From Bacteroidota bacterium (GTDB taxonomy: Bacteria > Bacteroidota > Bacteroidia > M30B66): 29,584 bases of DNA. Positions within the stretch are counted from its first letter, which is position 1. Each line of letters starts with the position of its first letter. The stretch is taken from assembly GCA_020438185.1 (NCBI GenBank), contig JAGQVC010000001.1, forward strand, positions 1-29,584. Reading direction: 5' to 3'. A program made the position numbers and the translations under genes. The notes beneath the pieces are model-generated. The model was given only the letters and a program-made list of their open reading frames with translations. It searched no databases and was not told the DNA's origin. Shown one piece after another: positions 22,329-29,584 of the stretch.

Positions 22329-23057
22329 TTATTTACCTCTTCTACGTCCACCGCGGCGTTCTCCGCCTTGTGGAGCATTAGTATTTCCACCTTTTTGAGA
22401 TGCCATTCCAACATTCGGAGAAAGGTCACGTTTTCCAAAAACTTCCCCTTTGCAAATCCAAACTTTCACACCTATACGACCGTAGGTAGTGTGAGCTTCC
22501 GATAATGCGTAATCAATATCAGCACGCAACGTATGTAATGGTATTCTGCCCTCCTTATAACCTTCCACACGAGCCATTTCAGCACCACCTAAACGACCAC
22601 TGCATTTAGTCTTAATTCCTTCAGCACCCATTCTTACGGTAGAAGCAATTGAAGTTTTCATAGCACGGCGAAAAGAAATTCTCCCTTCAAGCTGACGAGC
22701 TATACCGTCAGCCACAAGACGCGCATCAAGTTCAGGTCTTTTGATTTCAAATATGTTAATCTGAACTTCCTTCTTAGTAAGCTTTTTAAGCTCTTCCTTC
22801 AGCTTGTCTACTTCCTGACCACCTTTACCAATAATAATCCCCGGGCGGGCAGTATTAATAGTAACTGTTACCAGTTTAAGAGTCCTTTCTATAATGATTC
22901 GTGAAACACTCGCTTTTACAAGACGCGCAGAAAGATACTTTCTGATTTTGTGGTCTTCAACAATTTTATCACTGTAATTGCGACCTCCATACCAGTTGGA
23001 GTCCCATCCACGAATAATGCCCAGTCGAAGGGCTATAGGATTACATTTTTGTCCCAT
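22329..23057 (-). CDS. rpsC: Ribosomal protein S3
   Basis: S3 is part of the mRNA entry site and ribosomal helicase, near S4 and S5. The 242-residue product starts MGQKCNPIALRLGIIRGWDS and has the KH-type domain with RPGIIIGKGGQEVDKLKEEL (GxxG loop). The C-terminal domain shows RISFRRAMKTSI, GAEGIKTKCSGRLGGAEMAR and YGRIGVKVWICKGEVF. A Gly/Arg-rich tail (QGGERRGGRRRGK) ends it. It is the last gene before the strong terminator at 22283-22311, instead of running directly into rplP as in the canonical S10 operon. Confidence 0.98.
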   Translation of the reverse strand: MGQKCNPIALRLGIIRGWDSNWYGGRNYSDKIVEDHKIRKYLSARLVKASVSRIIIERTLKLVTVTINTARPGIIIGKGGQEVDKLKEELKKLTKKEVQINIFEIKRPELDARLVADGIARQLEGRISFRRAMKTSIASTVRMGAEGIKTKCSGRLGGAEMARVEGYKEGRIPLHTLRADIDYALSEAHTTYGRIGVKVWICKGEVFGKRDLSPNVGMASQKGGNTNAPQGGERRGGRRRGK

Positions 23058-23075
23058 TAGAGTCTTTTGTCTTAG

Positions 23076-23480
23076 TTAGTTGGCTTCAGTTCTGGAATCA
23101 AGTACCATTGTAACATGGTTTGAACGCTTGCGAATACGATATCCCCTTCCCTGCGGAGCAGGACGAAGTCTTTTCAGCATTCTTGCGCCGTCAACTTTGA
23201 TTTCTTTAATAAAAACGTTGCTGTCTTCCAGACGAAGACCTTCATTTTTTGACTGCCAGTTTGCAATAGCGGAAAGAAGCAGTTTTTCAAGTCTGATAGC
23301 AGCTTCTTTATTAGTGAACTTCAGAATTGATAATGCTCTGTCAACTTCAACTCCTCTAACGAGATCAGCAACCAATCTCATTTTACGGGGTGAGGTCGGG
23401 CAGTTATTCAGTTTGGCAAATGCAATCTTCTGCTTTTCAGCCTTAATTGCTTCTGCTCTAAGATGTTTTCTAGCTCCCAT
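23076..23480 (-). CDS. rplV: Ribosomal protein L22
   Basis: L22 has a beta-hairpin that lines the narrow part of the exit tunnel. With the ATG at 23480 the product has 134 residues: MGARKHLRAEAIKAEKQKIA, then NCPTSPRKMRLVADLVRG and the hairpin/C-terminal block RMLKRLRPAPQGRGYRIRKRSNHVTMVL. A longer open frame back to 23576 overlaps rpsS and matches nothing, so it is rejected as the start. It lies between rpsS (25 bases) and rpsC (18 bases). Confidence 0.97.
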   Translation of the reverse strand: MGARKHLRAEAIKAEKQKIAFAKLNNCPTSPRKMRLVADLVRGVEVDRALSILKFTNKEAAIRLEKLLLSAIANWQSKNEGLRLEDSNVFIKEIKVDGARMLKRLRPAPQGRGYRIRKRSNHVTMVLDSRTEAN

Positions 23481-23505
23481 TGTAAATGAATAAAGAACGA
23501 TTAAA

Positions 23506-23787
23506 TTATTTTTTACCCTTGTCTTTTCTGTTACCGGCGTGTCCGCGAAAGGTACGGGTTGGAGCAAATTCTCCAAGCTTGTGACCTACCATGTTTTCGG
23601 TAATGTAAACAGGAATGAACTTATTGCCATTGTGAACGGCGATGGTTTGTCCAACAAAATCCGGAGAAATCATTGAACGGCGTGCCCACGTTTTAACCAC
23701 CGATTTTTTACCCGATTCAATCAAGTTAAAAACTTTCTTTTCGAGTTTGAAGTCAATGAAAGGGCCTTTTTTAAGTGAACGGCTCAT
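23506..23787 (-). CDS. rpsS: Ribosomal protein S19
   Basis: S19 lies in the 30S head and forms the B1a bridge with S13. The 93-residue sequence is typical: MSRSLKKGPFIDFKLEKKV, KTWARRSMISPDFVGQTIAVHNGNKFIPVYITENMVGHKLGEFAPTRTFRGHAGN, with a short Lys-rich end. The GHKLGEFAPTRTFRGH block is diagnostic. It follows rplB by 26 bases and precedes rplV by 25 bases, as in the classical S10 order. Confidence 0.98.
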   Translation of the reverse strand: MSRSLKKGPFIDFKLEKKVFNLIESGKKSVVKTWARRSMISPDFVGQTIAVHNGNKFIPVYITENMVGHKLGEFAPTRTFRGHAGNRKDKGKK

Positions 23788-23813
23788 GATAAATGTGTCT
23801 CAGGGTTGAACAA

Positions 23814-24638
23814 TTATTTTTTTCTTCGTTCGATGATCAGCTTCGAACTAGCTTTCTTAGGATAACGTGTTTTATATCCTTTCGCAGGAATTCCGTTGCG
23901 ACTTCTTGGATGACCTCCGGAAGCACGGCCTTCACCACCACCCATTGGGTGATCTACCGGGTTCATTGAAACACCTCTGTTCCTTGGTCTTCTTCCAAGC
24001 CATCTGCTTCGACCAGCTTTACCAGATCGCTCAAGTCGATGGTCGCCATTTGAAACTGTTCCAATAACTGCCATGCAGGTTGAAAGAATCATTCTGGTTT
24101 CACCAGAAGGCAGTTTGATGATTGCATACTTTCCGTCCTTCGCGGTAAGCTGAGCTGAAACCCCTGCTGAACGAACAAGAGATGCTCCCTGACCTGGACG
24201 CAACTCAATATGATGAATCATTGAACCGAGAGGAATATCCTTAAGAAACAATGCATTTCCCGCTTCAATCGGAGCTTTTTCGCCAGACATAACTGTCGAA
24301 CCAGCCTCAAGACCTTCCGGAGCAAGGATGTAACGCTTTTCACCATCAGCATACTGCAAAAGAGCAATATGTGCAGAACGATTCGGGTCGTATTCAATTG
24401 ACATCACTTTTGCAGGAATGTCGTGCTTGTCTCTCTTAAAGTCAATCAGACGGTAACGCTGCTTATGACCACCACCAATATAGCGCATAGTCATTTTTCC
24501 AGAGTTGTTACGTCCGCCCGATTTTTTCTTCTTAACCAGAAGAGATTTTTCAGGAGTACCCTTGGTTACTTCACTGAATGTGTTAGCTACCTTAAATCTG
24601 GTACCTGGGGTAATTGGATTGAATTTTTTAAGTCCCAT
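23814..24638 (-). CDS. rplB: Ribosomal protein L2
   Basis: L2 is required for subunit joining and peptidyl-transferase activity. The 274-residue product starts MGLKKFNPITPGTRFKV and includes GRNNSGKMTMRYIGGGHKQRYRLIDFKRD (about 41-69), GSMIHHIELRPGQGASLVRSAG, and the highly conserved SMNPVDHPMGGGEGR with its critical His near residue 226. The C-terminal part has SGGHPRSRNG followed by KGYKTR. It is 6 bases after rplW. Confidence 0.98.
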   Translation of the reverse strand: MGLKKFNPITPGTRFKVANTFSEVTKGTPEKSLLVKKKKSGGRNNSGKMTMRYIGGGHKQRYRLIDFKRDKHDIPAKVMSIEYDPNRSAHIALLQYADGEKRYILAPEGLEAGSTVMSGEKAPIEAGNALFLKDIPLGSMIHHIELRPGQGASLVRSAGVSAQLTAKDGKYAIIKLPSGETRMILSTCMAVIGTVSNGDHRLERSGKAGRSRWLGRRPRNRGVSMNPVDHPMGGGEGRASGGHPRSRNGIPAKGYKTRYPKKASSKLIIERRKK

Positions 24639-24644
24639 TTCTTA

Positions 24645-24935
24645 TCAGATGTTACTGTAAAAATCAATGGTATCACCCTCGGCAAGAGAAACAACCGCTT
24701 TCTTGCATCGGCCGGTAAGGCCAACGTTAACACCATTTTTTGTATTACGCATTTTTACTTTACCGATGTATCTCATAGTGCGAACAGAGTCAACACTAAC
24801 ACCATAAAGTTTCTCAATTTCTTTCTTAATCTCCACCTTATTGGCATCCATCCGAACAACAAAACCATATCGGTTCATCTTTTCGGTAAGTCCGCTCATC
24901 TTTTCGGTGATGATAGGTTTGATGATGATACTCAT
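24645..24935 (-). CDS. rplW: Ribosomal protein L23
   Basis: L23 at the tunnel exit binds trigger factor and SRP. The 96-residue sequence is typical: IIIKPIITEKMSGLTEKMN (3-21), YGFVVRMDANKVEIKKEIEKLYGVSVDSVRTM, and a C-terminal strand with VVSLAEGDTIDFYSN. The IKPIITEK start and the K-x-EIKK-x-IE-x-LYGV motif are the family hallmarks. One base separates it from rplD and six from rplB. Confidence 0.97.
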   Translation of the reverse strand: MSIIIKPIITEKMSGLTEKMNRYGFVVRMDANKVEIKKEIEKLYGVSVDSVRTMRYIGKVKMRNTKNGVNVGLTGRCKKAVVSLAEGDTIDFYSNI

Positions 24936-24936
24936 T

Positions 24937-25569
24937 TTAGTTTTGTGTTAAGAGGTTTTCAATTGGTGAAACAGAATTTTCGAAAAGCACAATTGAACCT
25001 GCGTTCATTATATCGTAAGTGTTCAAATCACTTGCAACAACAACTTTACTTTTCGGAAGGTTTCTGGATGAAAGGTGAAGCATTGAATTGTGCTCCGGAA
25101 CAACCACAAGAGTCTTTTTATCTTCAAGCTTGAGGTTTTTCAGTACACCTGCAAATCCCTTAGTCGAAGGCTTCTCAAAGTTGAATCCTTCAATAAGAAC
25201 AATCCCTTGCTCCTGAGCTTTATAAGAAAGGGCTGATTTACGTGCCAACTGTTTAACTTTCTTATTCAACGAAAAAGAATAGTTACGCGGACGAGGACCG
25301 AAAACACGACCACCGCCAACAAAAACGGGAGATTTAATACTACCAGCACGGGCCCCGCCTGTACCTTTCTGACGCTTAAGCTTACGGGTAGAATAGTTAA
25401 CTTCTGCTCTCTCTTTTGCTTTATGAGTTCCCTGACGGCGATTAGCAAGAATTTGCTTCACATCCAGGTAAATCGCATGATCATTTGGTTCAATCGCAAA
25501 GACATCGCTACTGAGCTTAACCTTGCGACCGGTCTCCTGACCGTTGGTATTTAATACTGCGAGTTCCAT
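24937..25569 (-). CDS. rplD: Ribosomal protein L4
   Basis: L4 extends a loop into the exit tunnel opposite L22 and, in Escherichia coli, represses the S10 operon. The 210-residue product (ATG 25569, MELAVLNTNGQETGRKVKLS) contains RQGTHKAKERAEVNYSTRKLKRQKGTGGARAGSIKSPVFVGGGRVFGPRPRNYSF, the tunnel loop. The C-terminal domain has LIEGFNFEKPSTKGF and YDIMNAGSIVLFENSV. A TTG-started extension overlapping rplC is less likely because the ATG lies one base after the rplC stop. Confidence 0.97.
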   Translation of the reverse strand: MELAVLNTNGQETGRKVKLSSDVFAIEPNDHAIYLDVKQILANRRQGTHKAKERAEVNYSTRKLKRQKGTGGARAGSIKSPVFVGGGRVFGPRPRNYSFSLNKKVKQLARKSALSYKAQEQGIVLIEGFNFEKPSTKGFAGVLKNLKLEDKKTLVVVPEHNSMLHLSSRNLPKSKVVVASDLNTYDIMNAGSIVLFENSVSPIENLLTQN

Positions 25570-25570
25570 C

Positions 25571-26188
25571 TTATTTTTCAATCATTACGTAAGAACCTTT
25601 TGGTCCCGGGATAGCGCCCTGAACAACAATCAGATTCTGTTCTGGTAAAACTTTCAGAACAACCAGGTTCTGCACTTTAACTCTCTTGTTTCCGGTTTGG
25701 CCGGCCATTCTCATCCCTTTAAAAACTCTTGAAGGGTAAGAAGACGCGCCTAGTGAACCCGGTGCACGCATTCTGTTATGCTGCCCGTGCGTTCCCATAC
25801 CAACACCACCGAATCCGTGACGTTTTACAACACCCTGGAAACCTTTACCTTTAGATGTACCCATTACGTCAACGAATTCGCCTTCGTTAAACAGATCTAC
25901 AGTAATTGTTTCACCCAGTGTACGTTCTGTTTCGAAGAAACGGAACTCCGCAACCTTACGCTTTGGAGTAGTGGAAGCTTTTTTAAAGTGACCATCCATG
26001 GCCGCTGAAGTATGCTTCTCCTTTCTTTCATCAAACGCCAGTTGAACTGCGTTGTAACCGTCTGATTCGACAGTTTTTACTTGCGTTACCACGCAAGGAC
26101 CAGCCTCTATAATTGTGCATGGTACGTTCTTACCAGCGGCACTAAAGATGCTTGTCATTCCGATTTTTTTACCTATTAAGCCTGACAT
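25571..26188 (-). CDS. rplC: Ribosomal protein L3
   Basis: L3 nucleates 50S assembly and has a loop reaching the peptidyl-transferase centre. The 205-residue sequence begins MSGLIGKKIGMTSIFSAAGK and carries KGKGFQGVVKRHGFGGVGMGTHGQHNRMRAPGSLGASSYPSRVFKGMRMAGQTGNKRV, including the Gln methylated by PrmB in other bacteria (G-x-HGQ-x-x-x-R region). The C-terminus is LNLIVVQGAIPGPKGSY-like (QNLIVVQGAIPG). It lies 39 bases after rpsJ. Confidence 0.97.
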   Translation of the reverse strand: MSGLIGKKIGMTSIFSAAGKNVPCTIIEAGPCVVTQVKTVESDGYNAVQLAFDERKEKHTSAAMDGHFKKASTTPKRKVAEFRFFETERTLGETITVDLFNEGEFVDVMGTSKGKGFQGVVKRHGFGGVGMGTHGQHNRMRAPGSLGASSYPSRVFKGMRMAGQTGNKRVKVQNLVVLKVLPEQNLIVVQGAIPGPKGSYVMIEK

Positions 26189-26227
26189 TTATTTATAAAT
26201 GAATTGATGAATTCTTTCAGTTTAGCG

Positions 26228-26533
26228 TTACACTTTGATTTCAACCTCCACTCCACTTGGAAGTTCAAGCTTCATTAATGCATCTACAGTTTTTGAAGTA
26301 GTGCTGTAGATATCGAGCAGACGCTTGTATGAACAAAGCTGGAATTGTTCCCGTGCTTTCTTGTTCACGTGTGGTGACCTCAATACAGTGTAAATCTTTT
26401 TATTTGTAGGAAGCGGAATTGGACCACTCACTACAGCTCCGGTTGATTTAACCGTCTTCACGATTTTTTCAGCCGATTTGTCTACGAGATTATAATCGTA
26501 TGACTTGAGCTTGATTCTGATTTTTTGATTCAT
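26228..26533 (-). CDS. rpsJ: Ribosomal protein S10 (NusE)
   Basis: S10 is a 30S head protein and, as NusE, joins NusB in antitermination and links RNA polymerase to the leading ribosome through NusG. The 101-residue product is MNQKIRIKLKSYDYNLVDKS onward, with GPIPLPTNKKIYTVLRSPHVNKKAREQFQLCSYKRLLDI, the family core. It follows fusA by 21 bases, so the str and S10 groups are fused into one unit, as often seen in Bacteroidota. Confidence 0.98.
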   Translation of the reverse strand: MNQKIRIKLKSYDYNLVDKSAEKIVKTVKSTGAVVSGPIPLPTNKKIYTVLRSPHVNKKAREQFQLCSYKRLLDIYSTTSKTVDALMKLELPSGVEVEIKV

Positions 26534-26554
26534 AAGAATGAAATAAAGAACGAA

Positions 26555-28678
26555 TTATACAGATGCTGTTTTTCCTTTTGATTTAGCGATTACTTCTTCT
26601 GCAACCTGACGAGGGGCTTCAGAATAATGTGAAGGCTCCATGGTTGAAGTTGCACGCCCTGAAGAAATAGTACGAAGTGTGGTAACATAACCGAACATTT
26701 CACTCAAAGGAACTTTGGCTTTAATCACCTGCGCTCCTCCTCGACTATCCATTCCTTCAAGCTGACCGCGACGTTTGTTAAGGTCACCAATAATATCTCC
26801 CATGTATTCTTCCGGAGTAACTACCTCAACTTTCATGATTGGCTCAAGCAGGATAGGACGTGCTTTAGGCAAAGCTTCGCGGAATGCTGCTTTCGCGCAG
26901 ACTTCGAATGATAATGAATCAGAGTCAACTGCGTGGTAAGAACCATCAGAAAGTGTAACTTTAAGACTATCGAGAGTAAATCCGGCAAGTACACCATTCT
27001 GCATTGCTGTTTTGAATCCTTTCTCAACAGATGGAATGTATTCACGTGGAATGTTACCCCCAACAACTTCATTAACGAACTGAAGCCCTTCCTTACCTTC
27101 ATCAGCAGGTCCGATAGTAACAACGATGTCGGCAAACTTACCGCGACCGCCCGTCTGTTTCTTGTAAACCTCGCGATGAGTAACAGTACCGGTAATTGCT
27201 TCTTTGTAATTAACCTGAGGAGCACCCTGGTTACACTCAACTTTAAATTCGCGCTTCAAACGATCGAGAATAATCTCAAGGTGAAGTTCACCCATTCCGC
27301 TGATAATAGTCTGTCCGGAATCTTCGTCTGTTTTAACACGGAAGGTTGGATCCTCTTCAGCAAGTTTACTGAGAGCCATACCTAATTTATCAACGTCGGC
27401 CTGAGTTTTAGGCTCAATTGCAACACCGATAACCGGATCAGGAAACTGCATTGCTTCAAGAACGATTGGGTTCTTTTCGTCACAAAGTGTATCACCTGTT
27501 TTAATATCCTTAAAACCTACAGCAGCTCCAATATCACCTGCTTCGATGTACTCAATAGCATTCTGCTTGTTAGCATGCATCTGGAAAATACGGCTGATAC
27601 GCTCTTTATTGCCACTGCGCGTGTTAAGAACATAAGAGCCCGCATCAAGATGTCCGCTGTAAGCGCGGAAGAAACACAAACGGCCAACAAATGGATCGGT
27701 TGCAATTTTAAAAGCAAGTGCAGTAAACGGACCTTTAGGATCAGGTTTACGTGTAAGTTCCTCACCTGTATCAGGATGTGTTCCTTTGATGTTTTCTCTG
27801 TCAAGAGGACTTGGCATCAACTCCATAACGAGGTCAAGCATAGTCTGAACACCTTTGTTCTTGAAGGATGAACCGCAAACCATCGGAACAATTTTATTGT
27901 CGAGACAAGCCTGACGAAGTGCCCCAAGAATTTCAGCCTCGGAGATAGAATCCGGATCCTCGAAGAATTTCTCCATCAAAGTATCATCGTATTCAGCAAT
28001 TTCTTCAAGAAGCTTCCCTCTCCATTCAGTTGCTTCATCAAGCAAATCATCAGGAATTGGAACAACATTATAAGTCATTCCCTTATCAGCCTCATTCCAC
28101 TCAATACCACGGAAGTTGATCAAATCTACAACTCCACGAAAAGTCTCTTCAGCTCCAATTGGAATCTGAAGCGGAATTGCATTACCGCCAAGAACCTCAC
28201 GAACTTGTTTAACAACGTTCAGGAAGTCAGCACCCTGACGGTCCATTTTATTTACGAAACCAATTCTGGTAACGTTGTAATTATTTGCAAGTCTCCAGTT
28301 TGTTTCTGATTGCGGTTCAACGCCGTCAACAGCAGAAAACAGAAACACCAGACCGTCCAGTACACGAAGTGAACGATTCACTTCCACTGTAAAGTCAACG
28401 TGTCCGGGAGTATCAATGATGTTGATTCGGTGTTGCGGAAGATCGTTCTCAGAGCCTTTCCAGGAACAGGTAGTCGCGGCTGAGGTGATGGTAATTCCAC
28501 GCTCTTGCTCTTGCTCCATGTAGTCCATGGTAGCTGCACCGTCGTGCACTTCACCGATCTTATAGTTTACTCCGGTGTAGTACAAGATACGTTCGGTAGT
28601 AGTGGTCTTACCCGCATCGATGTGCGCCATAATACCGATATTACGAACTCGCTCTAATGGAATTTGTCTTTCAGCCAT
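26555..28678 (-). CDS. fusA: Elongation factor G
   Basis: EF-G is the GTPase that drives tRNA-mRNA translocation and, with RRF, ribosome recycling. The 707-residue protein is complete. The G domain has AHIDAGKTTTTERILYYTG (P-loop 18-25), switch I RGITITSAATT (60-70), DTPGH (89-93) and NKMD (143-146). Domains II-V follow, including GMGELHLEIILDRLKREF and GAQVIKAKVPLSEMFGY. GC content resembles the genes downstream and not rpsG upstream. A -7 element (28700-28707) and a purine-rich GGAAAGG site precede the ATG, so fusA appears to start its own transcript. Confidence 0.98.
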   Translation of the reverse strand: MAERQIPLERVRNIGIMAHIDAGKTTTTERILYYTGVNYKIGEVHDGAATMDYMEQEQERGITITSAATTCSWKGSENDLPQHRINIIDTPGHVDFTVEVNRSLRVLDGLVFLFSAVDGVEPQSETNWRLANNYNVTRIGFVNKMDRQGADFLNVVKQVREVLGGNAIPLQIPIGAEETFRGVVDLINFRGIEWNEADKGMTYNVVPIPDDLLDEATEWRGKLLEEIAEYDDTLMEKFFEDPDSISEAEILGALRQACLDNKIVPMVCGSSFKNKGVQTMLDLVMELMPSPLDRENIKGTHPDTGEELTRKPDPKGPFTALAFKIATDPFVGRLCFFRAYSGHLDAGSYVLNTRSGNKERISRIFQMHANKQNAIEYIEAGDIGAAVGFKDIKTGDTLCDEKNPIVLEAMQFPDPVIGVAIEPKTQADVDKLGMALSKLAEEDPTFRVKTDEDSGQTIISGMGELHLEIILDRLKREFKVECNQGAPQVNYKEAITGTVTHREVYKKQTGGRGKFADIVVTIGPADEGKEGLQFVNEVVGGNIPREYIPSVEKGFKTAMQNGVLAGFTLDSLKVTLSDGSYHAVDSDSLSFEVCAKAAFREALPKARPILLEPIMKVEVVTPEEYMGDIIGDLNKRRGQLEGMDSRGGAQVIKAKVPLSEMFGYVTTLRTISSGRATSTMEPSHYSEAPRQVAEEVIAKSKGKTASV

Positions 28679-28699
28679 CGTTCCTTTCCAGACGATTTA

Positions 28700-28707
28700 C
28701 AAAGGTA
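28700..28707 (-). promoter_or_regulatory. Bacteroidota-type -7 element upstream of fusA
   Basis: TACCTTTG on the minus strand matches TAnnTTTG fully and lies 21 bases before the fusA ATG. A TTG occurs 24 bases further upstream (longer than the usual 19-21) and a TTC at 20. The element lies on the fusA side of the compositional break. Confidence 0.5.
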
Positions 28708-28741
28708 AATAAGCAAAAGTAATTTGTGAACCAACACCGAC

Positions 28742-28877
28742 ATTCGACCCTTGGGCGCCGAATCCTAAGAGAGGTCACATAAACTCGGATTTTTTGCAGC
28801 AACCTTTTTAAAAGACTCCTGCGATAGAAATTCGAGTCTATCCGAGATCACCCGAATTCGGCACCCAAACGCCGAAT
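28742..28877. repeat. Pair of related 22-base hairpins forming a larger inverted repeat
   Basis: Positions 28742-28763 and 28856-28877 each begin ATTCG and end CGCCGAAT. The second forms a perfect ATTCGGC/GCCGAAT stem, the first an ATTCG/CGAAT stem with CCC/GGG inside. Across the pair, 28751-28763 and 28856-28868 are inverted copies with one mismatch, and CTCGGAT (28784-28790) pairs with ATCCGAG (28840-28846). The enclosed 92 bases also hold AGACTC/GAGTCT. Confidence 0.65.
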
Positions 28878-28896
28878 GCAGCTCGACAGGTTACAG

Positions 28897-28920
28897 AAAA
28901 ACGCGACCGACGTCGCTTTT
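28897..28920 (-). terminator. Intrinsic terminator after rpsG
   Basis: On the minus strand AAAA, GCGAC, a 4-base loop, GTCGC, G and five T (28901-28897). It starts about nine bases after the rpsG TAG at 28929. A terminator between rpsG and fusA is not expected where these genes form one str operon. Confidence 0.7.
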
Positions 28921-28928
28921 CGGTAGCC

Positions 28929-29399
28929 CTACCAGCGGTAGTGCGCGAATGCTCGGTTCGCCTCGGCCATACGATGCGTTTCTTCTCGCTTCTTTACCGC
29001 GTTACCACGGTTTTGGCTTGCATCATACAACTCATTCGCGAGGCGTTCTTTCATGTTCTTTTCCGAACGCTCACGGGCGTGCTGAATCAGCCAGCGAATC
29101 GCCAACGTGTCGCGACGGGAAGGACGAACCTCGGTAGGAACTTGGTAGGTTGCTCCGCCGACTCGTCGAGAGCGAACTTCAACCAACGGACGGACATTCT
29201 CGAGTGCCTTGCGGAAAACTTCGATGCCCTCTTCCTTGTAGCGAGTCTGGATAGTGTCGAGTGCTCCGTAGACGATCGACTCGGATACGCTCTTCTTTCC
29301 GCTCCACATCATAGAATTAATGAAACGGCCGACGATTTCATCGTTAAAACGAACGTCGGGCAAAATATCTCGCTTAAATTCGCGTCTTTTTCGCGACAT
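28929..29399 (-). CDS. rpsG: Ribosomal protein S7, atypical for this genome
   Basis: S7 nucleates assembly of the 30S head and contacts E-site tRNA. The 156-residue product (MSRKRREFKRDILPDVRFND onward) has LENVRPLVEVRSRRVGGATYQVPTEVRPSRR (about 66-96) and ends KKREETHRMAEANRAFAHYRW. Bacteroidota S7 as I know it ends AFAHFRF and differs in the N-terminus, so this resembles other phyla (Verrucomicrobiota/PVC is a guess). GC is about 57% over the stretch counted, against about 42% in fusA. An AAGGTG Shine-Dalgarno (29414-29409) lies nine bases before the ATG. Position upstream of fusA is nevertheless the standard one. Confidence 0.95.
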   Translation of the reverse strand: MSRKRREFKRDILPDVRFNDEIVGRFINSMMWSGKKSVSESIVYGALDTIQTRYKEEGIEVFRKALENVRPLVEVRSRRVGGATYQVPTEVRPSRRDTLAIRWLIQHARERSEKNMKERLANELYDASQNRGNAVKKREETHRMAEANRAFAHYRW

Positions 29400-29423
29400 G
29401 GAACTCTACACCTTAGCTAAATT

Positions 29424-29584
29424 TTATTGTTTTGGTTTCTTCGTACCATACTTGGAACGGCTCTGATTTCGCCCAACTACGCCTTGCGTATCAAGCTTAC
29501 CGCGAACGATATGGTAACGAACCCCCGGCAAGTCCTTCACACGACCGCCGCGAATGAGCACCACGGAGTGTTCTTGGAGATTAT
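29424..29584 (-). CDS. rpsL: Ribosomal protein S12, C-terminal part (5' end outside window)
   Basis: The last 52 residues are visible: NLQEHSVVLIRGGRVKDLPG, VRYHIVRGKLDTQGVVGRNQ, then SRSKYGTKKPKQ and stop. S12 is at the decoding centre and controls accuracy. The GGRVKDLPGVRYH loop, one of two regions where streptomycin-resistance changes occur in other bacteria, keeps the wild-type Lys and Pro. The first region lies outside the window. GC richness and the Bacteroidota-unlike ending KYGTKKPKQ match the neighbouring rpsG, 24 bases downstream, so the two genes share an origin. Confidence 0.93.
   Translation of the reverse strand, partial: NLQEHSVVLIRGGRVKDLPGVRYHIVRGKLDTQGVVGRNQSRSKYGTKKPKQ

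Noticed and set aside
23481..23576. A 32-residue N-terminal extension of L22
   Set aside because: It overlaps rpsS and matches no L22; the ATG at 23480 gives the normal family start.
24423..25133. 236-codon plus-strand open frame
   Set aside because: It is antisense to rplB, rplW and rplD and shows no protein-like composition or motif; long antisense frames are common opposite ribosomal genes.
28854..28868. GAATTCGGCAC resembling an EcoRI library adaptor, suggesting a cloning junction
   Set aside because: The following bases do not match the adaptor, and the inverted-repeat pairing spans this site, so the DNA is continuous here.
28941..29420. 159-codon plus-strand open frame opposite rpsG
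   Set aside because: It mirrors the S7 coding strand in GC-rich DNA and has no family features.
1..29584. CRISPR arrays, prophage, transposase or toxin-antitoxin genes
   Set aside because: I saw no regularly spaced repeats, integrase or transposase motifs, or small paired genes of those types.

Overview
The window looks like a chromosomal segment of a Bacteroidota bacterium (order uncertain; Cytophagales-like by gene order, which is inference). The clues are the gene order rplQ-carA-eno after the ribosomal locus, an L17 with a long acidic/Ala-rich tail, an S4 without the zinc cysteines, promoters of the Bacteroidota TTG-N19-TAnnTTTG type, few Shine-Dalgarno sequences and about 40% GC.

Bases 1-4048 hold accessory and housekeeping genes: the end of an unrecognised protein, a secreted TPR protein, a TetR-type regulator with a candidate operator, a lipoprotein-type MsrA, and a sodium/solute symporter on the opposite strand. 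Bases 4049-4895 form an 847-bp spacer without a convincing gene. It holds an orphan terminator-like hairpin and two diverged copies of a short motif. Bases 4896-8897 (+ strand) carry rdgB, a DedA-family membrane protein and a three-gene ATGA-coupled sugar cassette (aminotransferase, NeuD/PglD-like acyltransferase, polyprenyl-phosphate glycosyltransferase).

From 8900 onward everything is on the minus strand. In transcription order it reads rpsL(partial)-rpsG, then fusA-rpsJ-rplC-rplD-rplW-rplB-rpsS-rplV-rpsC, then rplP-rpmC-rpsQ-rplN-rplX-rplE-rpsN-rpsH-rplF-rplR-rpsE-rpmD-rplO-secY-map-infA-rpmJ-rpsM-rpsK-rpsD-rpoA-rplQ, then carA-eno. The classical S10-spc-alpha block is cut between rpsC and rplP by a strong intrinsic terminator followed by a textbook Bacteroidota promoter. 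A second strong terminator separates rplQ from carA and sits only 16 bases before the carA start.

The strongest anomaly is at the right end. rpsG and the rpsL fragment are GC-rich (roughly 57% in the part I counted, against about 42% in fusA). rpsG also has a Shine-Dalgarno sequence, ends in AFAHYRW rather than the AFAHFRF I associate with Bacteroidota S7, and is followed by its own terminator. The native-looking fusA promoter begins just after the compositional break. This is either replacement of rpsLG by a foreign copy at the syntenic position or a chimeric assembly join near 28,730-28,760. The spacer at the break carries a pair of related 22-base hairpins. I found no phage, CRISPR array, complete mobile element or defence system, and no wholly new multi-gene system.
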